A stretch of 64,000 nt of DNA from Pararge aegeria. Its lineage: Eukaryota; Arthropoda; Insecta; Lepidoptera; Nymphalidae. Shown piece by piece: positions 1 to 10,492 of the stretch (the first letter of the stretch is position 1; each line of letters starts with the position of its first letter). Where the stretch lies: contig NC_053197.1 in NCBI RefSeq assembly GCF_905163445.1, forward strand, positions 7,068,001 to 7,132,000, given 5' to 3'. Made by a program: the position numbers and the translations under genes. The notes below the pieces were generated by a model. That model saw only the letters and a list, made by a program, of their open reading frames with translations, was not told where the DNA came from and searched no databases.

Positions 1-1529
1 TAAACTTTGTAACAAAATAAATCCTAGTAAACCAGCAATAAGTTTAATTTCAATGCATAAACATCAATACAGTCCAAATTATATATACACACAACAATAC
101 ACGTTCAATTATTTATACACGCAACAGTAGATACATCTATATAGATAGATACATCTTCAAGAGCCCCTAGTGTAACTAAAGAAGGGTAAATGTTAACTTT
201 ACAGTATTACAGTATGTGTCGGATTTGTTTGGCATCTCCATAGTTGTTACATTTTTTCGATTGGTCATAATATAATAACAGATTACCGGTAAAGTATTAT
301 GACGTTAACTTACTTAAACAAGTACACCTAGGCTACAAATCGTATAATTATCCATAAACGCAAAATTATACATGTAACGTCTTGAGTAAAGTAAGCAAAG
401 TTTCTTAAGTGTGTCTGTACACAAAATACTTCATGGAATCCTGCATTTCACCCTCGTAGCCACTGCACACGAACTAAGCCGTAAATCTAAAAGCCCTTTT
501 ACAATAGACGATTCTTCGCTTCTATCAATCGCAAATAAAATCGTGACTACTTGGCTTGAAAACTGCTCTCACGAAACGATAACTCTTTGCGATCGATTAT
601 TTATTTGTTTTCAACGGGCATCACAGAAAGTTAAATATTCTAAACTTCGTTACGTTTCTTAAAGCATTCCTGCGGTAACTACACTCGCTATCTTAGAAGG
701 TACTCTGAATTGATTTTCTCAAATAGTATAAAACTAACAACCATCAAAGCTATACCTACAGAAACGTTTTATGCTGAAGTAATTTATTTTCCTATACTTA
801 ACAATACACTATGTCTTTTTCCAGAATGAACTTTATGAAAATTTACATAAGATCGGTTTTGTTAACAAAGGTTATTGTTTTTATATTTTACGGAAATGGA
901 ATCTTTGTTTATCTCAGGATAAAAATATTGTATTACTGTTTCCAGCATTTAAGCTATCACTGTGCCAAACATCATAAAGATCAGTGTAGAAATTTAGCTG
1001 AAAAGCTCGAGTTGCAATGCAACCTACGATGTCGTATTTAGTTCATGCAATGCGTTAGTAATTCCCAAAAGTAATAATACCTATAGGATAGAATTTAGAA
1101 ATGCTATTTTACTTCTATACCTCCCTGTAGTATGGACTACTTTTTGAATTAGATCGATTTATGTCGGCCTTAAACCGCTCACGATAATGAGTGACTATCG
1201 TAGCCTTTGTTTTGATCAGTTAAAAGACGAATCGAAACAAAGGATCGTAGAGTGTATGGGCACCTTATATTGCACTATGTTTCCAACCAACATCGCAATT
1301 CGTAGATGATCTCTTAAACTTACATGCTCTAGAGATCTTAAAGCACTAAGCATTGCAAATATTTGATTTGGTTAGAGGATGATTTACTTACTAACCGTTT
1401 GTATCATAGGCTAAAATTATCCTATATACGAGTACATCTCCAGGCTGCGGCCTAGTTCTTTGTTACATTTTATCAAGAGCGTTTGACCGGAACATATTAT
1501 ATCCTTAGAAACATTTTAAATACAAAAGT
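1..1529. other. AT-rich stretch, no gene seen
   Basis: No coding signal, RNA gene or familiar repeat end is visible. The two longest open frames (about 80 codons) have no recognisable domain and no splice context. A loose imperfect repetition of short 'atttatacacgcaaca'-like units occurs near 60-130. The stretch is either ordinary intergenic or intronic DNA, or decayed repeat beyond what I can recognise by eye. Confidence 0.5.
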
Positions 1530-1866
1530 TTTTTTTTTATTCCACTATAAGTTAGCTCTTGACTGCAATCTCACCTGCTGTTAAGTGATAAAGCATATCG
1601 GGCTAACCCGTCAGATAGTATGGCTGTTATATTAAACTTATACCTGTAATCAGTTTCTATGTGACATCATGCCGAAACGCTAAATCGCTTAACGGCACGT
1701 CTATGCCGGTAAGGTCGTAACGAGCCACGGCCGAAGCCACACACCAGATCAGACACCAGAGAAAATTTTTAAATTATAAATGCCCAAATTGTCCCTACCG
1801 GCAATCGAACCCGGGTTCTCCAACTTGCAAACCCAGCGATCACCGTTGCGCATGGGAGGTCGTCCA
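1530..1866 (-). repeat. SINE family C, full-length copy (tRNA-headed)
   Basis: Read on the minus strand, it opens with a tRNA-like head that has a B-box-like GGTTCGATTGCC near 1,805. It continues with the family body (accgacaaagacgtgcc-like segment, 'cggtgcgatgt'-like segment) and ends in the tail 'caggtgagattgcagtcaag' and a T/A run near 1,530. The same arrangement recurs at 33,832-34,166, 19,581-19,804 and 44,072-44,303, which is how the ends were set. Dispersed repeat; no protein. Confidence 0.85.
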
Positions 1867-2832
1867 AAAAGTCGAAGGTTTTTGTACTTTCGTCACGGTA
1901 AAGAGTTACTGGAAAGCACGGAGAGTAAAACCTGGGACAAAAATTGAGACTACTTTTTGTTCCAGGAAACCAAACGGTTCAAACGGGATTTGTAAAAAAA
2001 TCATATCTGGATGGATTTTGTCCATTTCTGTTGGACAACAGTAAGGAACTCGCTTAATCTCAGTAACATTTGAGTTCTTGTATAAGTTTTTAAGTAACCA
2101 AATATTTTCTTCCTATAGAGTTGTCGAATAATGAAGTTTGTTCATCTACACGTGATCTAAATATAAAGTTTCCTTACCTAAAAATAAAGGAAGCCCTATC
2201 CTCTGAGATATAAAAGTACGGTTTAAAGGAAGTTGGAAAGTCTCCCTGAAACTTCCGGAGTTGCATAAATATAAGAAAATAAGCTTTTTGCAATGACAAG
2301 TATGAAGTCCAAAGATTAAAAACTAAAAAGACAAAGAAGAGAGTCCGTGAAAGCTTTTTGTGAAATCGGATAATGTGCTCACCTTTATTTTTCTTATAAG
2401 CAAAGAGGTCTTTACAAACCAAACGACCTAATTCGAAAGAAAATCCCTAATAATCTCAGGATTAGTCCTCAAAGCCGAACCATTTACGTCCGCTCTGAGG
2501 TCCCGTACATAAATCAATGATACATTGTCATTTATTTCCAAGGAAAGGTTAACAATAGAATTATTTGTGTGTGTGTAATGTGTACGCAGCAATTGTGTTC
2601 GGCTAATCTTTATTTATGGATGGAAAAAGCAGAATTTTACTTTCTCTACTCGTATGACGAGTTATTTATCAACTGTTTAAATTAAAATAAATGCTGGTAT
2701 GAGAACATCATATGATGAGCTTAAGTTGAAGTACTTTTAATTAATACTGTTATTATCTGAAAACTTAAATAGAAAAGTGAATAGTACTCAAAGTTCAGAA
2801 AACATTTATAGGTAACTTTTTAGATATACCTA
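1867..2832. other. no gene seen
   Basis: AT-rich DNA between two SINEs. It holds a short GT run near 2,566 and a minus-strand open frame of about 80 codons at 2,174-2,422 with no recognisable motif. I see no splice-flanked exon. Confidence 0.45.
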
Positions 2833-3600
2833 GATAAATAATTAATATACTAACACAATACATACATTGCCACCTATCCCCAAAGTAAGCGTAGCTTGTG
2901 CTATGGATACTGTTCGCTCCGCGTATATGTTCAACTTTTAAAAATCATTCAAATTAAGTTCACTCTATTTGTATAGTATCGTTTTATTCGCAATCTGGTC
3001 TAGCCAATGGCAGAGCTCGCTTCCCGAGCCTACGGTTGTACACGAATGCTCATTGGCCCCAGCCGAATGGAGTTGCAAAGTTACTATCGACGCGAACGTA
3101 GAAAAAACCACGCTGCTGGTTCGAAAATGACTAGAATTTGATCTCCTGTTATTCCCGCTATCGTGGTAGACAACATAATTCAAGTTAATTCGCCCCTGTG
3201 AAGTTGTTGTGCAGTGTGTGAGTGGAGTGTGGATCCAAATCATCAAATTCTCCAGGCAGCATTGCCACGTGCTGTCTTGTCTCCGATACAATCGAAATAC
3301 GACCAAACAGATCTCGGTCTGGATCGCCTCGGTACGACCGGTAAGTATCTGCTTGTTGCTTAGACCAGTGCCTAACATTTGAGGAGTAGAACCTACCCGT
3401 TTTACATCGGTGGAACATCCAATCGAAATTCGCGTTCTAAACCCAGAGTGACGTCACCGGATCTCCACGGCAAGATTCGTGTCGTCACAGATACTAAGAC
3501 TATAATATACAGACACTGAAAATCATTTATGTTCATCGCACACGCATTTTCCAGTTGTGGGAAACGAACCCACAGCCCCGGACAAAGAAAGCAGTACGTT
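2833..3600 (-). repeat. SINE family A copy split by a solo LTR
   Basis: The 3' part of the SINE (ending 'aagcgtagcttgtg' on the complement) lies at 2,833-2,910. The head-proximal part (cagacactgaaaatc, ttccagttgtgggaa) lies at 3,490-3,600. Other copies in this window (for example 21,778-22,063) are continuous here, so the 579 bp between the halves is a later insertion. The tRNA-like head is truncated or diverged at about 3,600. Confidence 0.8.
2911..3489 (-). mobile_element. probable solo LTR of an LTR retrotransposon
   Basis: The 579-bp block begins TGT and ends ACA, the short inverted ends typical of LTRs. It is bordered by a direct repeat GATAC (2,906-2,910 and 3,490-3,494), as expected of a 5-bp target-site duplication. 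On the minus strand an AATAAA signal lies near its 3' end (about 2,985), which fits a polyadenylation signal in the R region and sets the orientation. It is more GC-rich than its surroundings. Open frames of up to 137 codons inside it overlap each other and look like shadows. No polypurine tract, primer-binding site or second LTR is nearby, so the internal region was probably lost by LTR-LTR recombination. The family (Gypsy or BEL) cannot be told. It is unrelated to the BEL/Pao LTRs at 52.5 and 59.3 kb. Confidence 0.7.
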
Positions 3601-3659
3601 ACTTTGCGTAAATCCATGATACATTATGTAAATTAAGCTTAATTTGTTATACTCCACGA

Positions 3660-3815
3660 AAAGCAGGAGAATCTGTATGGTGTTTTATAATTTCTTCAAT
3701 CCTTATACTCTACACCAAACAGATCTTTAGCAATGTACCCTCAACGCACGTTTCGCTCCTAAACTGGAGCATCCTCGGGAGATGTTGACTTTACAATGAA
3801 TAATTGTTAAGATCT
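3660..3815. repeat. diverged dispersed repeat, copy 1
   Basis: Shares several blocks (aatttcttcaatcc, tatactc-acacca, gcacgtttcgctcct, gactttacaatgaata) with 5,090-5,205 in the same orientation. A short tail match also occurs at 43,632. The family is not identified; it may be an old LINE or MITE fragment. Confidence 0.65.
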
Positions 3816-4139
3816 TAACTCTGATAAGTTAGAGCCAGAAAAAGGACCATAATAGGGGCCACCAAGCTATTATCGCAACCGCTTAATTACCCGCATAAAC
3901 TTATTTAATACGGAGTCCATCGTTGGAGAGAGAAATAAACAAACAAGTATTCATTCTTTGCTGTAATATTTTTTGGTCACAAATCTAAGGTTTGATATGA
4001 GCGGTTGGTGTATTGAATCCACTGCGAGTACTTGTAACATACTTTGATACCTGTACATAATTAACGTCATACTGTTTGGGGAATTGCATCTACGGTAATT
4101 CATATTTAATCTACCGTTAAGTACAGAACCTAAGCAAAG

Positions 4140-4600
4140 GCACAAAAAGTCAAAAACATCTTTATTTAAGTAGGCCCACAGGTGGCACTTTTGATGCGTA
4201 CATAAGAATTACACGGTAGTGAGATGATGGCGATAACCACATTCGTAAACTTAAAAGTAAAGCTACGAGGGGTCCTGGTCTAAGAAGAAGCCCACAACAA
4301 ACTTAGCCGGGTGTTTTTTTTTTGTTACCACCATCTCACAATGTCATTTTAAATTATTAGAAGAGCAACCTGGTTAGAGCAATAATTTACACCCAAGCTT
4401 TTTTATCGTTTACGTAGTCCTTTATACTATAATAGGACTTTTCTATAAGCTTACGTTTAATACAAACTTTGAACTTTTTAAGAGACATCTCCAAGATGTT
4501 AATTGGTACTTTATTGTAGAATTGTATGCAATTTCCTTTAAACGAATTATGAATTTTATGTAACCTAGTATATTGCACTGTAAGTTTATTCTTACTTCTA
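4140..4600 (-). mobile_element. LINE 3' fragment (end of pol ORF plus 3' UTR)
   Basis: On the minus strand, 4,578-4,387 encodes a peptide ending ...FKVCIKRKLIEKSYYSIKDYVNDKKAW before its stop. This is the extreme C-terminus typical of Jockey/CR1-group LINE reverse transcriptase proteins (compare ...YYTFDEFLNDKVAWK at 23.7 kb). The 3' UTR follows down to a 'gcctacttaaataaag' end near 4,165, which resembles the ends at 9,700 and 21,350. A run of T/A at 4,313-4,323 lies inside it. The catalytic domains are absent: a 5'-truncated dead copy. Confidence 0.7.
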
Positions 4601-4879
4601 ATATTTAAATTATTGCAGCACTTGGAACGTACTTGGAGAAAATTAAAATGAATTACTTAATGGATGGTTGCTAACTTGTATTTAACGAGAGATTAATGCC
4701 ATCATTATTGTGGTCTAAATAAAGCTGAGAGCAACATTAATCTATGACGACTGTGTTTGGGAACATTCATTCTATTTTCTGGAACTATTAATTATATATT
4801 TAAGGAGCACTAAATGGGGCGAATAATACTGTTTAATTATTCTTTATTGTTAATGAAATACGATGACCCTGCTCATTGT

Positions 4880-4950
4880 TCCTCATGGGTGTGCACCCAT
4901 GCCCTGTAGTGGGATGGTTAACGGTCCATGTGATGATGATGATGATGAAA
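4880..4950 (+). repeat. SINE family B tail remnant with (GAT)n
   Basis: 'gcccatgccctgtagtggga' followed within 40 bp by a gatgatgatgatga run matches the 3' end of SINE family B (compare 5,545-5,581). Only the last 70 bp or so survive. Confidence 0.5.
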
Positions 4951-5089
4951 TCCGATGCCTTATTGGTAACTGGTATGTATGATTACTGATCACCAGATAC
5001 TGGGATCGATTCCTGGGTTTGGGCAAAAATTGTTTGTTGGTTTTTCTGTCAAAACTTCTCAATCTTAAAGTAAGGTAATTTACTTTGTT

Positions 5090-5205
5090 CACAATTTCTT
5101 CAATCCGTATACTCCACACCAAATAGATCCTCGGCAATGTACCCCCTAGGCACGTTTCGCTCCTCAAAAGGTGCTGACTTTACAATGAATAATAGTTAAG
5201 TAACA
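5090..5205. repeat. diverged dispersed repeat, copy 2
   Basis: Second copy of the element at 3,660-3,815, same orientation, with the same block order. About three quarters of positions look alike by eye. Confidence 0.65.
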
Positions 5206-5439
5206 ATTATACTTTGTTCACCGCTGTGAAGTAAACCGAAGCCCGCCCACCGTCAATGAAACAGCGTGGTGGATTTTAGGTGGGTGCGATAATCCTATCA
5301 ATAAATAAAATTATTGTGGTGATCTGAAATTTGAAATGACATTGATTATGATTAAAAGATCATTATTTATATTGCGTTTCGTTAAAACAATTAAAATGTC
5401 ACTTGCTTCAACGGTCAAGGAAAATATAGTCAGGTAACT

Positions 5440-5581
5440 TGCAAGCCTGAGAGTTCTCCATAATGTTTTCAAAGGCGTGTGGAGTCCACAAGTCCACACT
5501 GCGCCAGCATGGTAGACTAAACCCTCCTCTTTGAGACCCGTGCCCTATAGTGGGCCGATAATGAGTTGATATAATGATGAT
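5440..5581 (+). repeat. SINE family B, body only
   Basis: Contains the family B body in order: cctgagagttctccataatg, a 'gtccacaagtccacactg' segment, 'gcccta(t/g)tagtgggcc' and an 'atgatga' end. The tRNA-like head seen at 18,143 and 14,238 is missing, so the copy is 5'-truncated. Confidence 0.75.
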
Positions 5582-6459
5582 TGTTTTTATTCTGTACCAT
5601 ATTATGTTAATTTTCCTGTATACTGGAATGACTCATTTCAAACTACACAGGTATCAACTCAGGCCAGGTAGGTACTTAGAAATTCTTTAGGTTTTTGGGT
5701 CACCAGCTACTGCGAAAGTTTGTGTTTTTTATTTGATTAGTTTTTGATCCACCTGAGCTATATGGTTGCGAATTACTTCACCAGTGACACCCAAAGAGAG
5801 AACTCATACAATTTATTGATTGGTAAAAGAATTAACATTCAAAGAATTTCCGATGAAAGGCTTTGGTAAGATTATCATTTCAAGCTACCTGTATATGTTT
5901 CTAAAACTTGCTGAAAGGGGAATTACAAACAGAGTCCATCTGACAAAAAACAAAAAAAAAAAGATTAGAAAAACCGTACCAATGGTAGATTCTGACCATT
6001 TTCCATTGCATTCGCGTTTTCCAGATAGCGCAGTGTGGAATGAACTATTAGTTTTTACACTGTCAGAATTGTAGCAGCTATCTTTTTCCACCGAGTTTTT
6101 GACGAAAATATTTGGATTTTATTTCGATATCAGCCTTTGAAACTAGTATTTTATTATATCAACTCGTTTTGAATTGCTTCTGCAGCAAGTTTTTTTTTAA
6201 ATGGTGCTACAAAAAGTCAAAAGGGAATTTCCAAAAAAAAATGGGGGTTCTTTTTGTCTACCATGAGTATTGCAAATACTTTAAGTCTGTCCATGCTATG
6301 TTTTTCATGAGTCCGAGATAGTGTATCACTGAGTCAAAAATACTATTTACTATCACCAGTCTCAACCTATGATCAACTCCTACGGGGTACGGGTTACTTC
6401 TTAGGTTGAGAAGGGTTTAGGCCATACACACTGGCTGAATGCTGATCGGTAGACACACT
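5582..6459. other. no gene seen
   Basis: AT-rich with homopolymer runs (A run near 5,945-5,961). Overlapping open frames on both strands at 5,820-6,321 have biased low-complexity translations and no domain, so they are not called. Confidence 0.45.
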
Positions 6460-6634
6460 CAGTAGCGTGCATAGAGGGTATGCACAGGGTATGCAGATAA
6501 AATAAAATGAAGGAAATCTCCAGTATATGTTATAAATACTTGAGGGTAGGCTTTTTATAACTCTTACTGGAGATTTTTTTTCGACATTTTATATCGTCTG
6601 CATACCCTGTGCATACCCTCTATGCGCGCCACTG
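6460..6634. mobile_element. MITE with 38-bp terminal inverted repeats (hAT-like ends)
   Basis: The 175-bp element starts CAGTAGCG and ends CGCCACTG. The outer 38 bp (6,460-6,497 and 6,597-6,634) are reverse complements apart from two differences, and the pairing resumes further in (ctccagta / tactggag). CAGTGGCG-type ends are usual in hAT transposons. It has no coding capacity, so it must depend on a transposase elsewhere. The flanking 8 bp do not match, so no target-site duplication is visible. A decayed relative lies at 14,728-14,870, and another with similar outer ends at 63,220-63,362. Confidence 0.75.
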
Positions 6635-6659
6635 ACGTCACTCACCTTTGACCAAATAA

Positions 6660-6832
6660 TGTAGAACTCTCAGGCAGGAGAAAGCCTGCATGCCTGGGAG
6701 CCTCTCTATAACGGTCTCAAAAGGTGTTTGAAGTCTACCAATCTGCACTAGTGCCGTGTGATGGACTACGGCCTAGGAGAACGGGTCTCTCCTAGGCCCT
6801 GTAGAGAGCTAGTAATGGGTTGATGATGGTGA
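6660..6832 (+). repeat. SINE family B, 5'-truncated
   Basis: Carries the body 'gtagaactctcaggca', 'gaagtctaccaatctgcac', 'gactacggcctagga' and the '(ta)atgggttgatgatgg' end of family B. Confidence 0.75.
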
Positions 6833-8180
6833 AGGATAGAATGAATTGGTACTAAGAATCAAACAACCATGATTAAAACTTTCAAAGCAGTTTATAATCC
6901 GTAAACCTTGACTTAACTTTGTAAGCTGTTTCAATATAGGCGTTTGTAGATTTATAAGTATCAAAGTTTATATCAACTCTCAGAAAGAGACAGCATTTGA
7001 GCTAAACATTCTAATCAAGCATTACGGTTTCGAGTCACGTCCGCGTGTGCAGTAGGCACTCGTAACAGATGTGGATTCCTCGCAAAACATATTGCCTCTA
7101 CTCGAGATCTACTGAAGACATCTGAAGGCTGACTTTAAGTAATATATTTTTGCAATAAAATGTCTCAATGCAATACAGGACTTTCGATATGAGGATTTAA
7201 CTAACATAAAGTGTAACGAGCGAGCGAGAAAGGTGTCACCTCATACACGTAACGTACACAAGATCCCACTTTGTAATCGTATAAATTAAGACAATATGAG
7301 TTGCCCCTAGACATTACGGATTGTAAAAAGAGCTTCAATTTCTAAATAAAATTCTACATACTCGTAGATCCATTGAGTATTTTTTTATAAACTTACATTA
7401 AACCGCACTTCCATAACATACCTTATACGAGAAAGGGATTCCATTTCTTAAGTTTTTTAACCTTATAACACATGTAGACTCCAGTGAAGCTGAATCTTAA
7501 AAGACGATGAATGAAATAATTAGTTTAAACTCAACAGAAGACAAGACCTCACCCTCCATCGAGCTACAACTTAAATTTTAACTACAATGTTGGTAACATG
7601 ATAAATAACAAAACAAGAAAACCTATAACGAAAAAATCCAGTTAAAGAAAACAACAATTCAAAAAGGCCTACTGTATAAGCACTTTTGAATATTTCCCTA
7701 ACCCAGTCGTTAACGCTGTAATTAGGTGCTCGTAATACGTTGTAATTTAATACAAATTACACAAGACAATACCTTATGAACTTACAGCCATAAATTAGGA
7801 TTAGCCGACCACAATATAATGTATAATAAACCTAGCGTAAATCTTCTGTACACAATACATGACAATGTACTACGCGAATCATTTGATGTATGTCCCGGAC
7901 CTTACCCGAGCGCAAATGGTATGAATCTCAGAGCTAATATTGCGTATTATTGGAGCGCTGTTTTCTCACGCGATTTCATCGAAGTGGCTTGTCATGCTTT
8001 TATAGCATTTGAGCAGTGTGGTGCGTTAGTACTCTATATCCGTCTTCCCTATTAGAGAGGTTTGACATTAATAAGCTGATGATTATAATTACAATGATAG
8101 TAATTTATAGCCTCATTAGCATACTATTTTCGAGGAGTATAGAAAATTAAGCTTAATTTTCATCTTTGTTACGTGCAGCT
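6833..8180. other. no gene seen
   Basis: AT-rich DNA. A 78-codon open frame at 7,819-8,055 has no recognisable domain and no convincing splice signals. A palindromic aaaattaagcttaatttt lies at 8,143-8,160; a similar 'tatagaaaattaagctta' occurs at 33,402. Confidence 0.45.
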
Positions 8181-8189
8181 GCGTCCAAA

Positions 8190-8262
8190 GTCCAGATAGC
8201 CTTAATGGTTGCCAACATCCGATAGGAGAAGGCACTGCAAGAAGAAGAAGACTTATTCGTGA
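8190..8262 (+). repeat. short LINE 3' tail
   Basis: 'ttgccaacatccgataggag' followed by 'ggcactgcaagaagaagaag' looks like a lepidopteran LINE 3' terminus ending in a (GAA)n-like tail. Only about 70 bp remain, so the family is not assigned. Confidence 0.45.
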
Positions 8263-8865
8263 TATAATATTATGTCATTTACTAAATGGGACCTTAAGAC
8301 GAAGTAAAATAGTTCCTGCAAATATCTACTTCGCACTAAGTTTACTAACTTGCAAGGTAAATAAATTATTTATTGAACACAATCAGAAAACAAAAGGAAA
8401 TTATTCTAACAAAGATAAAGTAGAATAGCATATAAAGGCTGGCTTATTGAAAAAGCTTTTCTTAACTTTAAAAGATTTACGGTAGCAATATGTTGAAGTG
8501 GAACCTTTTTTGTCGGACGCCACACGGATTTTGGGAAAAGGTTCTACGGGTATACTTCCCGCCTAAATTAATTGTAGTTTTATGGGTGGTTCTGTTGACT
8601 TTGGCATAAAAGCAGGTACTTATACACTAGGCTGACACCCGCAGGGTAAGCGGGCGGTCCTAAATAAACTTGGCAGCTTACAATTCTGGTGGAGGTTAAG
8701 TCACCAGGACAGGTATGGCGTGACAGGAGGTCAAGGTTGTAGCTTTGATCAATTACCTAATGATTTCGCAAACCTGCTGCTGCTTCCTATGAACTGAGAT
8801 TCAGGGATTTTAATTGTAATGCAGATACATAAATCAGTTGTATCTGTTGTATGAAGCTACTATAA

Positions 8866-9046
8866 TTCTTCTTCTTGGCCTTATCCCACGCTATGTGGGG
8901 TCAGCAAAACATGTCTTCCTCTTCCACTCACCTCTATCAGCTGTCACCATTATCTTCTTCTTTTACATGCATATCCTGTTTTACACAATCCACCCATCCC
9001 TTATTGGTCTTCCTCTACTCCTTTTCCCTTCCACATACATATTTAA
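8866..9046. repeat. unclassified lepidopteran-type repeat
   Basis: 'cttcttggccttatcccacg' and 'ctatgtggggtcagcaaaac' resemble a dispersed repeat I recognise only generically from lepidopteran genomes. It has no coding content and abuts the SINE A remnant at 9,046. Assignment to a class needs a repeat library. Confidence 0.4.
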
Positions 9047-9162
9047 ATAAATAAAATGAATATAAACTAGAAATATACTACGACATTACACACATCGCCA
9101 TCTAGCCTCGAATTAAGCGTAGCTTGTGTTAGGGGTAGTAAGAGGTCTGATGAATATTTTTA
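9046..9162 (-). repeat. SINE family A, 3' part only
   Basis: Minus-strand tail of family A (the complement carries 'atactacgacattacacaca' and 'aagcgtagcttgtgtt'). It breaks off after 'tgatgaatatttttatg', so the tRNA-like head is missing. Confidence 0.8.
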
Positions 9163-9524
9163 TGCGCCAATCGTCTGTCTTTACCATTCTTATATACAGG
9201 GTGACTTAAAGGAAATCGGGAAGCATAGATCAATCTCTCCGGTATACAGACGAGAGGCCAACAATGGGATTGAATAAACCATTTATAAAAGAATTTTTTT
9301 CCCCCGTTATAACTTTAATCGAATGTTTATTAAGTAATTGGGTATGAACTTCAGAAAAGGTGACCTGATCTCGCGTCACGAATACAAATATAAACACAAC
9401 CGATTGTTTCAGATCAGATTAAAAATAGTTACATGTGACTGACATAGGGGTAGGGGTAGGGGGGTACTGACATTAAGTTATTAATCTAGTTAAGGTCAAG
9501 CTTATTTAATACAAGACTATAAAC

Positions 9525-9742
9525 TGCCTCTGTGGTCTATTGGTTAGAATGTTTAACTATCACTGAGGAACATTGAGGCTCTTGGTTATTTCAGAGGTCG
9601 GCAACATTTTTTAATCTGCCTTCTGAACTGGCGGTAGTCATTACAAACACATATAGTTATGACATTACAGACTTGACGTTTCGAAAGTGCTTATAAACTA
9701 GGCCCTACTTGAAATAAATGAGTTTAGAATTTTTTGAATTTA
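9525..9742 (+). repeat. SINE family E: tRNA-like head joined to a LINE 3' tail
   Basis: The head 'gcctctgtggtctattggtt' followed by agaatgtttaac resembles a tRNA 5' half with an A box. From about 9,590 the sequence changes to the LINE 3' end also seen at 23,870-23,945 (+) and 21,330-21,480 (-): 'gccttctgaactggcggtag', 'cttgacgtttcgaaagtgc', 'ctacttgaaataaatga'. This is the composite design of a SINE moved by the LINE whose tail it borrows. Confidence 0.65.
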
Positions 9743-10375
9743 GGTATTAGATTTTCGGTCAAGAAATTGTGGTATGAATCTATGTCGCTATTCCATATTT
9801 CCAAAAAAATATATCCTACCTACTAGAAACTTAGGCATTGCAATACAATAAAAGTCAACCTTGTAATATATATATATCGCATAAATTGGACATATAACAT
9901 CAGACCCAACATCATAAAGTAAGAGCCCACTGCTTCGCTCGCGATTGTTTCTTTTTTTAATCTTGCGGGAACCTTTGGTTTTCTCGGACATAAAAGGTAT
10001 ATCTATACAAAACTACGTCTTGACCGGTGAAGCTGCCAAGCCGTACATAACATAGGTAACAAATATATTTTTCTTGTAATCTGACGTATACTGTTGATGG
10101 GGAATTCTCCGTGTGTATTTCTGTAAACAAATACATCAAGCTACATCGGCTGAGCCGATAAAGTATTGAGTAGTTACGAGTACAGTATGCAATTTTCAGT
10201 AAAACAGAGCTCGCATAAATCAATTTAAAAAAAAATGTTATTTTATAAAAACCATTTTTAAAACTTATACTTTTAATTTTTTATATTAATGTTCTTTTTG
10301 TTTTTTTTTCTATATTTATCAACCGAGGAATAATAAAAGGTTTCATAATTTTTATTTATTTCATATTATTACTTC
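9743..10375. other. no gene seen
   Basis: AT-rich. Two overlapping minus-strand open frames (67 and 88 codons) have no recognisable domains. It ends in T-rich and A-rich runs. Confidence 0.45.
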
Positions 10376-10492
10376 CGTAGTCCACCAACCCGCACTGGGC
10401 AAGCGTAGTGGAATACGGCCTTAACCCCTTCTCAGTGTGGCAGGAGACCCGTGCTCTGTTGTGAGCCGCTATTGGGTTGATTACGATAAGAT
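10376..10492 (+). repeat. SINE family B, 3' part
   Basis: Begins 'gtagtccaccaacccgcac' and runs through 'ggcaggagacccgtgctctg' to 'ctattgggttgatta', the family B 3' body and end. Confidence 0.75.

Noticed and set aside
411..1041. Two + strand open frames of 76-83 codons
   Set aside because: No recognisable domain, no splice context, AT-rich composition; expected by chance.
2965..3617. Three overlapping minus-strand open frames up to 137 codons
   Set aside because: They lie in a block with LTR ends (TGT...ACA), a 5-bp duplication and a polyadenylation signal. The frames overlap each other and none has a domain.
9192..9215. 'atacagggtgacttaaagga' resembling a DNA transposon end
   Set aside because: No matching inverted end was found downstream.
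9441..9465. Short (taggggt)n run resembling telomeric repeat
   Set aside because: Only about three units, and not the insect TTAGG unit; a minor microsatellite.
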